From Bacillota bacterium (lineage in GTDB: Bacteria; Bacillota_I; Bacilli_A; RF39; UBA660), in the NCBI GenBank assembly GCA_023391185.1, contig JAEWBI010000045.1, positions 13,479 to 77,478 on the forward strand: DNA of 64,000 nucleotides. Direction: 5' to 3'. Shown in pieces: positions 24,545 to 33,616 of the stretch. Each line of letters starts with the position of its first letter. Within the stretch, counting starts at the first letter, position 1. The notes below the pieces were generated by a model. It searched no databases, was not told the origin of the DNA, and saw only the letters and a program-made list of their open reading frames with translations. Both the position numbers and the translations under genes were made by a program.

Positions 24545-26830
24545 ATGGTGAAGAAAGACAAGAATAATAATTTTAATTTTATAAAGAGTACATTAATAAT
24601 AGCTGTTATTTTAATAACAATTGGTTTAATTACTCCAACATTATTAAAGAATTTGAAATTTGGATTAGATTTACAAGGTGGTTTTGAAGTTTTATATCAA
24701 GTTGAAAGTTTAAATGGTGAAAAAGTTACTACTGATATGGTAACTAACACATATAAGACTATTTCTAAGAGAATCGATTCTCTTGGTGTTAGTGAACCAG
24801 AAATAGTTGTTGAAGGTGATGACCGCATCCGTGTTCAATTAGCCGGGGTTACTGATCCTGCTGACGCTCGTAAAACACTTAGTTCAGTGGCAAGTTTATC
24901 ATTTCGTGACTCATCTGATAAATTACTTATGAGTAGTGATGTACTTAAAGCTGGTAGTGCTAAAATAGGGCAAGATGCAAGTGGTAATCCAGCTGTTTCA
25001 CTTACTATATCTGATAAAGATGAATTCTATAAGGTTACTAAAGAAATTAGTGAAACAAAAGATAAATTAATAGTAATATGGCTTGATTATGATGGAACTT
25101 CATCATATGAAAAGCAAGCAGGAAAATGTGGTGGAGATAACGCAGCTGGCTGTTTAAGTGCTGCTACAGTATCACAAGGATTTGCTAGTGATGTTATTAT
25201 TCAAGGAAATTTTACAAGTGATGAAGTATCAGAACTAGTTAGTTTAATTAATTCTGGATCTTTACCAACAAAACTATCAGAAATATCATCTAAAACAGTA
25301 GAGGCATCATTTGGAGCTAATTCACTTGAACTTACTGCTAAAGCTGGTATTATGGGCGTAGCTGGAATTATGCTTATTATGATACTTATATATCATTTTG
25401 CTGGTTTTATAGCTAGTATTGGTATATTAATTTATACATTCTTAACATTTGTATCTTTCTGGTTATTTGGTGGAGTTCTTACTCTTCCTGGAATAGCAGC
25501 TTTAGTTATAGGTATAGGTATGGCTGTTGATTCATGCGTTATATCATTTGCCAGAATAAAAGATGAACTTAAAGAAAACATAAGATTAGAGGGAGCTTAT
25601 AGAAAGGGTAATCAAAACTCATTTATGGCTATCCTAGACTCTAATTTGACAACACTTATATCAGCAATCGTTTTATTTATACTTGGTGAAAGTAGTGTAA
25701 AAGGTTTTGCGACTATGTTAATTATAAGTACAATTGTTACAATGGTTATAATGGTATTCCTAACAAGAAATTTACTAGGATTATTTGTTAAAACAGGTAT
25801 GTTTGATAATAAATTAAATTTCTTTATTGGATTTAAGAAAAACAAGAAACCTAGAAAACAATTTAACTTTATAAAAATACGTAAAGTTGTATATGTTTAT
25901 ATGGCATTACTTGTTATTGTAGGGGCTGTGTCATTATTTACTAATAAATTAACATTAGGAATTGACTTTAAAGGTGGTTCATCAATTGGTATTACTAGTG
26001 ATGAAAAACTAGATATTGATAAAATAGAATCCGAGCTTGAAGATATGGGATATACTTTATATGACTCAGAGGTAATTAGTGATAATAATGTAATTTTAAA
26101 GGTAGAAGATTCTTTTAATGAAGAAGAAGTATTAAAAACTGAAACTCATTTTAATGAAGAGTATAAAGCAACTACAACAATTGGTGTAGTTTCAAATATG
26201 GTTAAAAGAGACTTAGTTAAAAATGCTATTCTTGCTGTTATTGTAGCGATTTTTGCAATCCTTTTATATGTTTCATCTAGATTTAGATTCAGTTATGCTA
26301 TAACAGCAATTATCGCATTATTACATGACGCCTTTGTTATAATAGTTGCATTTAGTTTATTAAAACTTGAAGTAACAAGTATCTTTATCGCAGCTATTTT
26401 ATCAATTATAGGATTCTCTGTTAATGATACAATCGTTTCATTTGACCGAGTTAGAGAAACTTTACATAATGAGAATGATGGCATAATCAAGTCGCCAAAA
26501 CAACTTGAGGATGCTATCAATGAAGCAATAAATTTAACTTTAGTTAGATCTATAATTACTACACTTACAACTTTAATCCCTGTAGTAATGCTAATATTAT
26601 TTGGGGCACACGAAATAATTAACTTTAATATGGCTATGTTCTTTGGTTTAATAGCTGGTGTTTTATCTACAGTCTTTATTGCATGTCAATTATTCTATGA
26701 AATTGAAATTAGAAGAATTGGTAAACCAGTTAAGAAAAAATGGTATGAAGAACCAGATGAAAAACCAAAAAAGAAAGATATGAAAAAAATAGATAAAGAA
26801 AAAAATACAACTAAAAAGAAAACTAAATAG
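24545..26830 (+). CDS. secDF: Fused SecD-SecF protein export subunit
   Basis: A 761-residue fusion of SecD and SecF, the normal arrangement in Bacilli. It has 12 membrane helices in two sets of six, each set beginning with one helix and a large outside domain. The D1 hallmark GLDLQGGFEVLYQV and the SecF hallmark GIDFKGGSSIGI are clear, as are AAIVIGIGMAVDSCV-type and FSVNDTIVSFDRVRE segments that carry the proton-relay aspartates. SecDF uses the proton gradient to pull proteins out of the SecYEG channel. The last 40 residues are a lysine-rich cytosolic tail (KKKDMKKIDKEKN). Terminator overlaps its end. Confidence 0.97.
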   Translation: MVKKDKNNNFNFIKSTLIIAVILITIGLITPTLLKNLKFGLDLQGGFEVLYQVESLNGEKVTTDMVTNTYKTISKRIDSLGVSEPEIVVEGDDRIRVQLAGVTDPADARKTLSSVASLSFRDSSDKLLMSSDVLKAGSAKIGQDASGNPAVSLTISDKDEFYKVTKEISETKDKLIVIWLDYDGTSSYEKQAGKCGGDNAAGCLSAATVSQGFASDVIIQGNFTSDEVSELVSLINSGSLPTKLSEISSKTVEASFGANSLELTAKAGIMGVAGIMLIMILIYHFAGFIASIGILIYTFLTFVSFWLFGGVLTLPGIAALVIGIGMAVDSCVISFARIKDELKENIRLEGAYRKGNQNSFMAILDSNLTTLISAIVLFILGESSVKGFATMLIISTIVTMVIMVFLTRNLLGLFVKTGMFDNKLNFFIGFKKNKKPRKQFNFIKIRKVVYVYMALLVIVGAVSLFTNKLTLGIDFKGGSSIGITSDEKLDIDKIESELEDMGYTLYDSEVISDNNVILKVEDSFNEEEVLKTETHFNEEYKATTTIGVVSNMVKRDLVKNAILAVIVAIFAILLYVSSRFRFSYAITAIIALLHDAFVIIVAFSLLKLEVTSIFIAAILSIIGFSVNDTIVSFDRVRETLHNENDGIIKSPKQLEDAINEAINLTLVRSIITTLTTLIPVVMLILFGAHEIINFNMAMFFGLIAGVLSTVFIACQLFYEIEIRRIGKPVKKKWYEEPDEKPKKKDMKKIDKEKNTTKKKTK

Positions 26831-26841
26831 TTTTCTTTTTC
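26815..26841 (+). terminator. Terminator of comN-secDF
   Basis: AAGAAAACT / AGTTTTCTT stem with AAAT loop and T tail, overlapping the stop codon. Confidence 0.75.
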
Positions 26842-26888
26842 TTATATAAAATAGAAAGATTAAAAGATGGTTATATGATTAATTATTC

Positions 26889-26917
26889 TTGATAAAGAAT
26901 ACTAATTATTATATAAT
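26889..26917 (+). promoter_or_regulatory. Sigma-A type promoter of relA-dtd
   Basis: TTGATA (26889-26894), 17-base spacer, TATAAT (26912-26917), 28 bases before relA. It rules out in-frame starts further upstream. Confidence 0.75.
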
Positions 26918-26945
26918 TGTTTTATTGGAAGTTACGGTGAACAGT

Positions 26946-29120
26946 ATGAGAAAAGATAAACCAAATTTAACATTTGAAGAATTAAGAGATAAATTATGTA
27001 CTTATATGACTGAAGAAAGCGATTTAGATTTAGTTAGAAGTGCATATATGTTTGCTTTTGAAAAACATTTTGGTATAAAGCGCTTAACGGGTGAAGATTA
27101 TATAGTTCATCCTCTTAATGTTGCCTATATTTTGACTGAAATATACGCCGATGCTCCAACAATATGTGCTGCTCTTTTACATGATGTAGTAGAAGACTGT
27201 GATGTTACAAAGGACGAGATTGAAGAAAAGTATGGTTCTGAAATAGCTCTTCTTGTTGATGGCGTAACTAAGATAAATAGACTTAATTTTAATGGTGATA
27301 ATGAAGCTATGATAGCAAATCATCGTAAGATAATTGTAGGTCTTTCTGAAGATGTTCGTGTTATTATAATAAAACTTGCTGATAGACTTCATAATATGCG
27401 AACACTATGGGTATTACCTGAAAAGAAACAAAAATTAAAAGCTAAAGAGACATTAGAAATATTAACTCCTATTGCGCATAGACTAGGTATTGGTAGTATA
27501 AAAAGTGAACTTGAGGATTTATCTCTTCGCTACTATAAACCAGATGTTTATTTTGAAATAGTAGAAAAGCTTAATCAGTCAAAGACTGAGAGAGATGGAT
27601 TAGTTGAAAGTATGATGAGTAGTGTTTCTGATTCTTTAAATGAACATGGTATTAAACACGAAATAAAGGGAAGAGCTAAAAGTATATATAGTATCTTTAA
27701 AAAACTTGATAAAGGTAAAAAATTTAGTGATATATATGATTTGCTGGCTCTTAGAGTCTTTGTTGAATCAGAGGCAGAGTGTTATCAAGCGCTTGGAATA
27801 ATTCACTCTAAATATAGACCTATACCAAAGAGATTTAAAGATTATGTAGCTATGCCAAAAACAAATATGTATCAATCACTTCACACTACTGTATTTGGTG
27901 AAGGTGGACAATTATATGAAATTCAAATAAGAACATATGTAATGGATCAAATAGCGGAACTTGGTATTGCTTCACACTGGTCTTATAAAGAAAAAGGTTC
28001 TAATGTTAGGGCTAATATGCAAAATGCTATGGAACAAAAATTACAGTTCTTTAGAAATATAATGGATCTTAAAAACGAAGAAGCTAATGATGCTGAATTT
28101 GTTCAAGCAGTTAGTGAAGACATATTAAAAGAAAATATATATGTATTTACTCCAAAAGGAGATGTTATTGAACTTCCAGATGGGGCAACTCCTATTGATT
28201 TTGCTTATCGTGTACATAGTGGTGTTGGAGATAAAATGGTAGGAGCTATTGTTAATAATAATATAGTTCCACTTGATTATAAACTAAAAGATAATGACAT
28301 AATAAAAATAAACACTAATAAAAATAGTGCAGGTCCATCTAGAGAATGGATTAATATGGCCTATACTTCACAAGCGAAAAACAAGATAAAAGCATTCTTT
28401 AATAAAATAGATAAAGAAGGTTATCTAAAGAAGGGTGAAGAAATATTAAAAGAAGACTTCCGTAAAAAGAAGATAGTCTTTAATGATTTCTTATCTCCTG
28501 AAAACATAGATAAAATATTAAAGGAATTAAAGTTTTCTGGTATTGAAGAATTATATATTAATATAGGCAATGGTAAAGTTACTTCAACGAATATTATAAA
28601 TATTGTAAATGGTGATAATGTAAGTAAGGCTGATTTAATTTTAAAGAAAGCAACAACAACTACTGAAATAATTTTACCTACAATAAAAAACGATATTTTA
28701 GTAGAAGGAATAGATGAAATTAAAGTAAATGTTGCATCTTGTTGTAAACCAATTCCAGGTGATCGTATTATTGGCTACATAACTAAAGGAAATGGCATAA
28801 CTGTTCATAGGGCAGTATGTCCTAATGTTAGTGAACTTGAAGAAAGATTAATTGATGTTAAATGGAATGATCAAAGTACTAAAAAATATCCTACTGCTTT
28901 ACTCGTAAGAGCCGATAATAATAAAAATGTTCTTTTAGATATTATTTCAAAAACATCTAATTCTGACATAACTGTACAAAGTATTAATTCTATGAATTCC
29001 AAAGAAGGATTTATATTTGAAATAACAATATTAGTTGAATCAAAGGAAAAACTTATGAAGTTTATGAATGATTTACTTATTATTCCTAGTGTTGGAGATG
29101 TCGAAAGGATTATTAAATAA
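26946..29120 (+). CDS. relA: Bifunctional (p)ppGpp synthetase/hydrolase
   Basis: A 724-residue long RSH protein that makes and degrades the stringent-response alarmone (p)ppGpp. The hydrolase domain keeps His55, His79-Asp80 and Glu83-Asp84 (LLHDVVEDC), so hydrolysis should be active. The synthetase domain has YDLLALRVFV and RFKDYVAMPKTNMYQSLHTT. TGS (ENIYVFTPKGDVIELPDGATPIDF), the conserved Cys pair region NVASCCKPIPGD and a C-terminal ACT domain follow. Start chosen by GGTGA and the promoter upstream. As in B. subtilis, dtd follows directly; recJ and apt, which usually come between secDF and relA, are absent. Confidence 0.97.
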   Translation: MRKDKPNLTFEELRDKLCTYMTEESDLDLVRSAYMFAFEKHFGIKRLTGEDYIVHPLNVAYILTEIYADAPTICAALLHDVVEDCDVTKDEIEEKYGSEIALLVDGVTKINRLNFNGDNEAMIANHRKIIVGLSEDVRVIIIKLADRLHNMRTLWVLPEKKQKLKAKETLEILTPIAHRLGIGSIKSELEDLSLRYYKPDVYFEIVEKLNQSKTERDGLVESMMSSVSDSLNEHGIKHEIKGRAKSIYSIFKKLDKGKKFSDIYDLLALRVFVESEAECYQALGIIHSKYRPIPKRFKDYVAMPKTNMYQSLHTTVFGEGGQLYEIQIRTYVMDQIAELGIASHWSYKEKGSNVRANMQNAMEQKLQFFRNIMDLKNEEANDAEFVQAVSEDILKENIYVFTPKGDVIELPDGATPIDFAYRVHSGVGDKMVGAIVNNNIVPLDYKLKDNDIIKINTNKNSAGPSREWINMAYTSQAKNKIKAFFNKIDKEGYLKKGEEILKEDFRKKKIVFNDFLSPENIDKILKELKFSGIEELYINIGNGKVTSTNIINIVNGDNVSKADLILKKATTTTEIILPTIKNDILVEGIDEIKVNVASCCKPIPGDRIIGYITKGNGITVHRAVCPNVSELEERLIDVKWNDQSTKKYPTALLVRADNNKNVLLDIISKTSNSDITVQSINSMNSKEGFIFEITILVESKEKLMKFMNDLLIIPSVGDVERIIK

Positions 29121-29563
29121 TGCGTTTAGTTATTCAAAGAAGCAAAGAAGCAAGTGTTACAGTTAGTAATAAAGTAGTAGGACAAATAAATGAGGGTCTT
29201 GTTATACTTGTTGGTTTTACTGATGGAGATAATGAGAAAATAATTGATAAAATGATTAGTAAGGTCATTAACTTAAGAATCTTTGATGATGAAAATGGTA
29301 TCATGAATAGGTCATTACTGGATGTCGGAGCTTCTATTCTTAGTGTTTCACAGTTTACATTGTATGCTGATACTAGAAAAGGCCGTAGGCCTAGTTATAT
29401 TAAAGCCTTAAGAGGCGAAGAAGCGATAATTTTATATGATAAATGGAATGAAAATTTAAGAAAGACTGGTATAAATATTGAGACAGGGATATTTGGTGCT
29501 GATATGAAAGTAGCATTAATTAATGATGGTCCTATAACAATATTTATGGATAGTGAGGAATAA
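29120..29563 (+). CDS. dtd: D-aminoacyl-tRNA deacylase
   Basis: A 147-residue enzyme that removes D-amino acids wrongly attached to tRNA. The family motifs are present: SQFTLYADTRKGRRPSY, which provides the active-site wall, and the C-terminal NDGPITIFMDS. Its ATG overlaps the relA stop (TAATG), so it is translationally coupled, the usual arrangement in Firmicutes. Length is normal. Confidence 0.96.
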   Translation: MRLVIQRSKEASVTVSNKVVGQINEGLVILVGFTDGDNEKIIDKMISKVINLRIFDDENGIMNRSLLDVGASILSVSQFTLYADTRKGRRPSYIKALRGEEAIILYDKWNENLRKTGINIETGIFGADMKVALINDGPITIFMDSEE

Positions 29564-29564
29564 T

Positions 29565-30626
29565 ATGATTAAAAATAGATTAGATTTTAAGCTTATTAAT
29601 ACTGCTATTATTGTATTAATAATAGGACTTATGTATCAAAGTGGCGGATTATGGAGTTTAGTTATAGACAAAATACTTAAAGTCCTTTTTCCGTTCTTAC
29701 TAGCTTTTGCTTTAGCATATGCTTTATATCCATTTACATTAAAACTAAGGAAATATAATATTCCAAAGGGATTTAGTATTCTTATTGTTCTATTTGTATT
29801 TTTTGGTATATTTGTTCTAATTGGAACATTGGCTTTACCATTATTATTTGAACAATTAGGAAATTTATTTAATGGTATTATTGCTTTTATTAGAGATATA
29901 TCATTAAAATATGATTTAGATTTTGGACCACTTCAAGAAACTCTTTCTAATTCATTTGATGATATTATTAAAAACTTCGGCAAGTATATTAGTGATGGGG
30001 CTATTTCAATTATATCTACTAGCCTAAGTTATCTTGGTACTTTTATAGTAATACTTGCATCTTCTATATATTTACTAGTTGATATGGATAGAATTAGAAA
30101 AGCAATTAAGAGACACTATAAGAGAAAAGGTAGAAAAACATATAATTATGTAATTGCACTTGATAACGCTATGAAGGGATATATGGATGGTTTTACTAAG
30201 ATAGTATTAATAACAGTACTTGAGTATACTTTTGCTTTTACCGTTATAGGTCATCCAGATGCAGTACTTTTAGGATGTCTTGCTGCACTTGGTAATTTAA
30301 TTCCATATTTTGGTGGTATTGCAACAAATTTAGTCGCACTTATTACTGCATTTGTTGTTGGGCCTTCATTATTTGTAAAAGCTTTAATAGTGTTTGCTAT
30401 ACTATCATTAGTTGATAGTTATATAATTAATCCATTTGTATATGGAAAGTCTACTGAGGCTTCACCAATAATAGTTATATTTTCTGTTTTTGCAGGAGGT
30501 ATATTATTTGGATTAATAGGTATTATTATTTCTTTGCCAGTAGCAATAATTATGATTACAACATATAATTATTATAAAAGTGATATAACAGAGAAAATAG
30601 AAGAATTAAAAGAAGAAAATAATTAA
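29565..30626 (+). CDS. AI-2E family permease
   Basis: A 353-residue protein with about eight membrane helices of the AI-2E transporter (PerM/YtvI/YueF) family. Typical segments are KVLFPFLLAFALAYALYP near the N-terminus, a soluble part with two long helices (residues about 95-150), and the C-terminal GCLAALGNLIPYFGG and GKSTEASPIIVIFSVFAGG motifs. Members include antiporters and exporters; the substrate cannot be predicted. I use the ATG at 29565 rather than a GTG 12 bases earlier that forms part of the RBS. It follows dtd closely and ends the relA operon with a terminator. Confidence 0.9.
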   Translation: MIKNRLDFKLINTAIIVLIIGLMYQSGGLWSLVIDKILKVLFPFLLAFALAYALYPFTLKLRKYNIPKGFSILIVLFVFFGIFVLIGTLALPLLFEQLGNLFNGIIAFIRDISLKYDLDFGPLQETLSNSFDDIIKNFGKYISDGAISIISTSLSYLGTFIVILASSIYLLVDMDRIRKAIKRHYKRKGRKTYNYVIALDNAMKGYMDGFTKIVLITVLEYTFAFTVIGHPDAVLLGCLAALGNLIPYFGGIATNLVALITAFVVGPSLFVKALIVFAILSLVDSYIINPFVYGKSTEASPIIVIFSVFAGGILFGLIGIIISLPVAIIMITTYNYYKSDITEKIEELKEENN

Positions 30627-30642
30627 TATTTTCTTTTTTTGT
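30614..30642 (+). terminator. Terminator of the relA-dtd-permease operon
   Basis: AGAAAATA / TATTTTCT stem with a seven T tail, overlapping the stop codon. Confidence 0.75.
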
Positions 30643-30725
30643 CATAATAATATTTTTCCGATAATATTAATTAGTACAATAATATAGATATTGTATTGTT
30701 TTTCCAAAAAAGTGAATTTATGTTA

Positions 30726-30754
30726 TTGACTAATTATCTAAATTAATCTATACT
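30726..30754 (+). promoter_or_regulatory. Sigma-A promoter of the T-box/AAA+ transcript
   Basis: TTGACT (30726-30731), exact 17-base spacer, TATACT (30749-30754). The leader would start near 30761. Confidence 0.85.
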
Positions 30755-30784
30755 GTTTTGTAATAGCAATATTATTTTCATAGA

Positions 30785-30966
30785 CGAGTACTTATAAACT
30801 ATGTTCTAGAGAAAATGTGGATGGTGTAAACATAACTATGTTTATAATGAAAGACACTATGAAGTAAGGTAATCGTAATTCTGCGTTAAAGAATTAGAGG
30901 TAGATTAAAGTCTATAAAACAAGGTGGTACAGCGTGCATCACGCCCTTGTATTTATAGACTTTTTG
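30785..30966 (+). promoter_or_regulatory. T-box riboswitch, His/Asp type, before the AAA+ gene
   Basis: Stem I shows the conserved AGAGA ... GGATGGTGTAAAC apical elements and a specifier segment AAAGACACTATGAAG with GACAC at 30853-30857. The T-box core AAGGTGGTACAGCG (30921-30934) is the antiterminator, and the competing terminator is AAAGTCTATAAA ... TTTATAGACTTTTT (30907-30966). GAC (Asp) followed by A is the canonical register; CAC (His) overlaps it. The same leader, clearly homologous, precedes hisS. The region 30627-30990 holds nothing else. Confidence 0.92.
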
Positions 30967-30990
30967 CGTATTTATAGGAGGTTTTTGAAT

Positions 30991-33351
30991 ATGGCAAGCG
31001 TTGAAAAGAATGATCTAACTTATTTTGGTGTACTAATGAATAGAAAGCTTATTAGTACTGGAATTTATCTATTTAAGCCTGAGTATTTAATTGAGGGAAC
31101 AATTTCGGAAGAAGATAAGAATGTTTATTTTACAGATACATTAGAAAATGAATATTTAACAATTCATGATACTGAAACTTTGTCTATTGATGAGGAAACA
31201 GCTGTTGGATATATCATATCTGATGAAGAATTAACAAAAAAATATCCAGATTTATCCATTCCAGAAGCAAAGGTTGCTTACTTTGATCAAGTTCGTGATA
31301 TGGCCCATTTAGGTTTTTATGTGTATGATGAAGATTTAATTGCCGTAATGCCAATAGATTTATTAACTATGTCTCAGACAATTAATAGTATGAAAAAAAA
31401 TCCAGATTCTAACATAATTAAAGTACCAAGCAGTACTTTTATGCAACCGGATATGAGTGGTTTTGATGATACAAAAGATAATCCAACAAATTTAGAAGAA
31501 CTTAAAGAAAGTGATTTTGTTGTCATTAGTATTGACTTGTTTAAAGATATATTTGAAGCGAAAACTTTTGAAGAAATGAAAGAAAAACTTAATGTAATAA
31601 AAGGTGCATACGATAGTATGAATTCATTATTAGTTGATGAAAATGGTAATATTGAAACACCAAAAAATCTTAATGTTGAACAATTTTTTGAAAGAAAAGT
31701 TACTGGCAAGCACATAATTGATTTATTTAATGCTAGTCATGATGCTTTACTCGCAATTGATGATATTGAACAATTAAAAGAAACAATAAAACAAATTGTT
31801 GATGTTTATACTGATTTAAGTTATGTTCTTGATGGCAAGGAAAATCTAGGATCACATGTTGATCTAGCGCAAGACTATTTATATTCACTAATTGATGAAT
31901 ATGAAGAACTATTAACAATTGACGATTTAACTATAATCAAAAACAAAACAACAGAAATTTTAAATAAACAATTTAAAAATATTAGTGCCATATCTAACAC
32001 ATATGATGAGTTATCAAAGAAAAATGAGTTAGCTGAAGTGAAAATAGAACATGAAGAGAAACAAGAAGAATTAGAAAGTGCCTTTAATAAAAAAAGTATA
32101 ACTAACTCAAGATTTAATTATGTAAATGTATATAATCAAATGATTGAAAGAATAATAGGGAGAGATAAACAAATAGGTAATATTCTTACCGCTATAGATA
32201 AAATGGATGCATCTGTAGGAACAAATAAAAAGTATTCAGTTTTAATAGCTGGCACAACAGGTACAGGTAAAACACAAACATTTAATGAACTTAAAAAAGC
32301 AATGCCTGACAGACCTATTGTTATAGTAGATACAAATCAGTTAACACAAGAAGGTTATATTGGTGGTAAGATAGAAAAGAATATTTTAGGTGCATTACTT
32401 ATGGAAGCACACAATATAAATAATAAAGGTAAAAAGGATAATGGAACAATAACACCAGCAGATTTAGAACTTGCAGAGACTGGAATTGTTGTTCTTGATG
32501 AAATAGATAAAAGAGCTGAAAAAGGTGGAGGATCTAAAGATAATGTCAACTGCGGTGCAGTAGTAGATCAATTACTTAAATTTATGGATGGAACTACTTA
32601 TACTGCTGAAGTAGGAAAACAAGCAATTCCATTTGATACTTCTAAAGTTGGTGTTATGGCAAGTGGTGCTTTCCAAGAATATTTTGATGAGAAAGAAAAA
32701 GGGGAAAAGCGCTTAGGTTTTGCTAGTGGATCAAAAAATGATGAAGATGAATTTAAAAAATATTCTGAAGTTAAGCCTGAAGATTTGGTTAAATATGGAC
32801 TAGATAATCAGTTTATAGGTAGATTTCAATCTGTTATATTATATCCTCCTCACACTTTAGAATCACTTATAGAACTTGAAACAACACAGGCTACTTCAAA
32901 TATTGAAGTAGAAAAAATTTACTTTAATTCTAAAGGACTAGAACTTGTTTGTGATGATGAATTTATTGAAACAGCTGCAGCAGCTGCGATTAAACTTAAA
33001 ACTGGTGGCCGTGGTCTTAGCAATATAATTTCAAGATGTTTATCAAATGTTGGTGATGAAATTAATAGAAATCCTAATACTTATAAGATTTTATATTTAC
33101 CAAAAGAAGCAGTAGATGATCCAGGCAAAGTTATGCTTCTTAAAAAAACAGGTGGTCATATTTTAATGGAAGAAGTTTTTAGAAGAAATATAGAAGAAGG
33201 TAAAGGAACGAGAAAGTTAAAGAGAATTAGTTTTAATAAGGATGCTTTAAACGAAGTTATGAAGTATAAAAACACTTTATGTAAAAATGAAAGTGTAGGT
33301 ATGGAGATATCTCATGATAATCAGAAACTAAAACAGATGGGTAAGAATTAA
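30991..33351 (+). CDS. ClpX-like AAA+ ATPase with unknown N-terminal region
   Basis: A 786-residue protein. Residues 1 to about 390 match nothing I recognise: an alpha/beta region, then acidic helices and a coiled coil (about 340-375). Residues about 390-720 are a ClpX-type AAA+ module: Walker A GTTGTGKT (421-428), pore loop GYIG (455-458), Walker B VVLDEID (Asp503, Glu504), LGF (575-577) where ClpX has its ClpP-binding IGF loop, EDLVKYGLDNQFIGRF with Arg611, and sensor 2 KTGGRGL (Arg674). The ClpX zinc-binding domain is absent. The ORF is open 19 codons further upstream inside the T-box; GGAGGT fixes the start at 30991. Expression should respond to uncharged tRNA(His)/(Asp). It is probably a ClpP-associated unfoldase or a stand-alone remodeller. 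Confidence 0.88.
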   Translation: MASVEKNDLTYFGVLMNRKLISTGIYLFKPEYLIEGTISEEDKNVYFTDTLENEYLTIHDTETLSIDEETAVGYIISDEELTKKYPDLSIPEAKVAYFDQVRDMAHLGFYVYDEDLIAVMPIDLLTMSQTINSMKKNPDSNIIKVPSSTFMQPDMSGFDDTKDNPTNLEELKESDFVVISIDLFKDIFEAKTFEEMKEKLNVIKGAYDSMNSLLVDENGNIETPKNLNVEQFFERKVTGKHIIDLFNASHDALLAIDDIEQLKETIKQIVDVYTDLSYVLDGKENLGSHVDLAQDYLYSLIDEYEELLTIDDLTIIKNKTTEILNKQFKNISAISNTYDELSKKNELAEVKIEHEEKQEELESAFNKKSITNSRFNYVNVYNQMIERIIGRDKQIGNILTAIDKMDASVGTNKKYSVLIAGTTGTGKTQTFNELKKAMPDRPIVIVDTNQLTQEGYIGGKIEKNILGALLMEAHNINNKGKKDNGTITPADLELAETGIVVLDEIDKRAEKGGGSKDNVNCGAVVDQLLKFMDGTTYTAEVGKQAIPFDTSKVGVMASGAFQEYFDEKEKGEKRLGFASGSKNDEDEFKKYSEVKPEDLVKYGLDNQFIGRFQSVILYPPHTLESLIELETTQATSNIEVEKIYFNSKGLELVCDDEFIETAAAAAIKLKTGGRGLSNIISRCLSNVGDEINRNPNTYKILYLPKEAVDDPGKVMLLKKTGGHILMEEVFRRNIEEGKGTRKLKRISFNKDALNEVMKYKNTLCKNESVGMEISHDNQKLKQMGKN

Positions 33352-33358
33352 AAAGATA

Positions 33359-33387
33359 TTGACTATTTTTAAAATAAACCTTATAAT
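33359..33387 (+). promoter_or_regulatory. Sigma-A promoter of hisS-aspS
   Basis: TTGACT (33359-33364), 17-base spacer, TATAAT (33382-33387), eight bases after the AAA+ stop codon. hisS-aspS therefore has its own start in addition to possible read-through. Confidence 0.85.
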
Positions 33388-33404
33388 TAATTAGTAATTA
33401 TTGT

Positions 33405-33594
33405 TTTAGATTAGTAATTATATTAACTTTGAAGAGAGAATTAACGGTTGGTGAAAGTTAACAAAGCTATATAATGAATGACACTAAAACTAAAGATAAT
33501 CGTATTTCTGCGTTAAGGAATTCAAGGTAGATAAAGTCTATAAAGTAAGGTGGCAACACGTGATGTACGTCCTTACATTTATAGACTTTTTATA
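33405..33594 (+). promoter_or_regulatory. T-box riboswitch before hisS-aspS
   Basis: GAAGAGAGAATTAACGGTTG with GGTGAAAG are the Stem I apical elements; the specifier segment is AATGACACTAAAAC with GACAC at 33480-33484 (Asp GAC and His CAC overlapping). The T-box core AAGGTGGCAACACG is at 33547-33560, and the terminator AAAGTCTATAAAG ... CATTTATAGACTTTTT at 33533-33592. The 3' half is nearly the same as in the leader at 30785. Confidence 0.93.
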
Positions 33595-33616
33595 TTAAAA
33601 AGGAAGAAGGTATACT

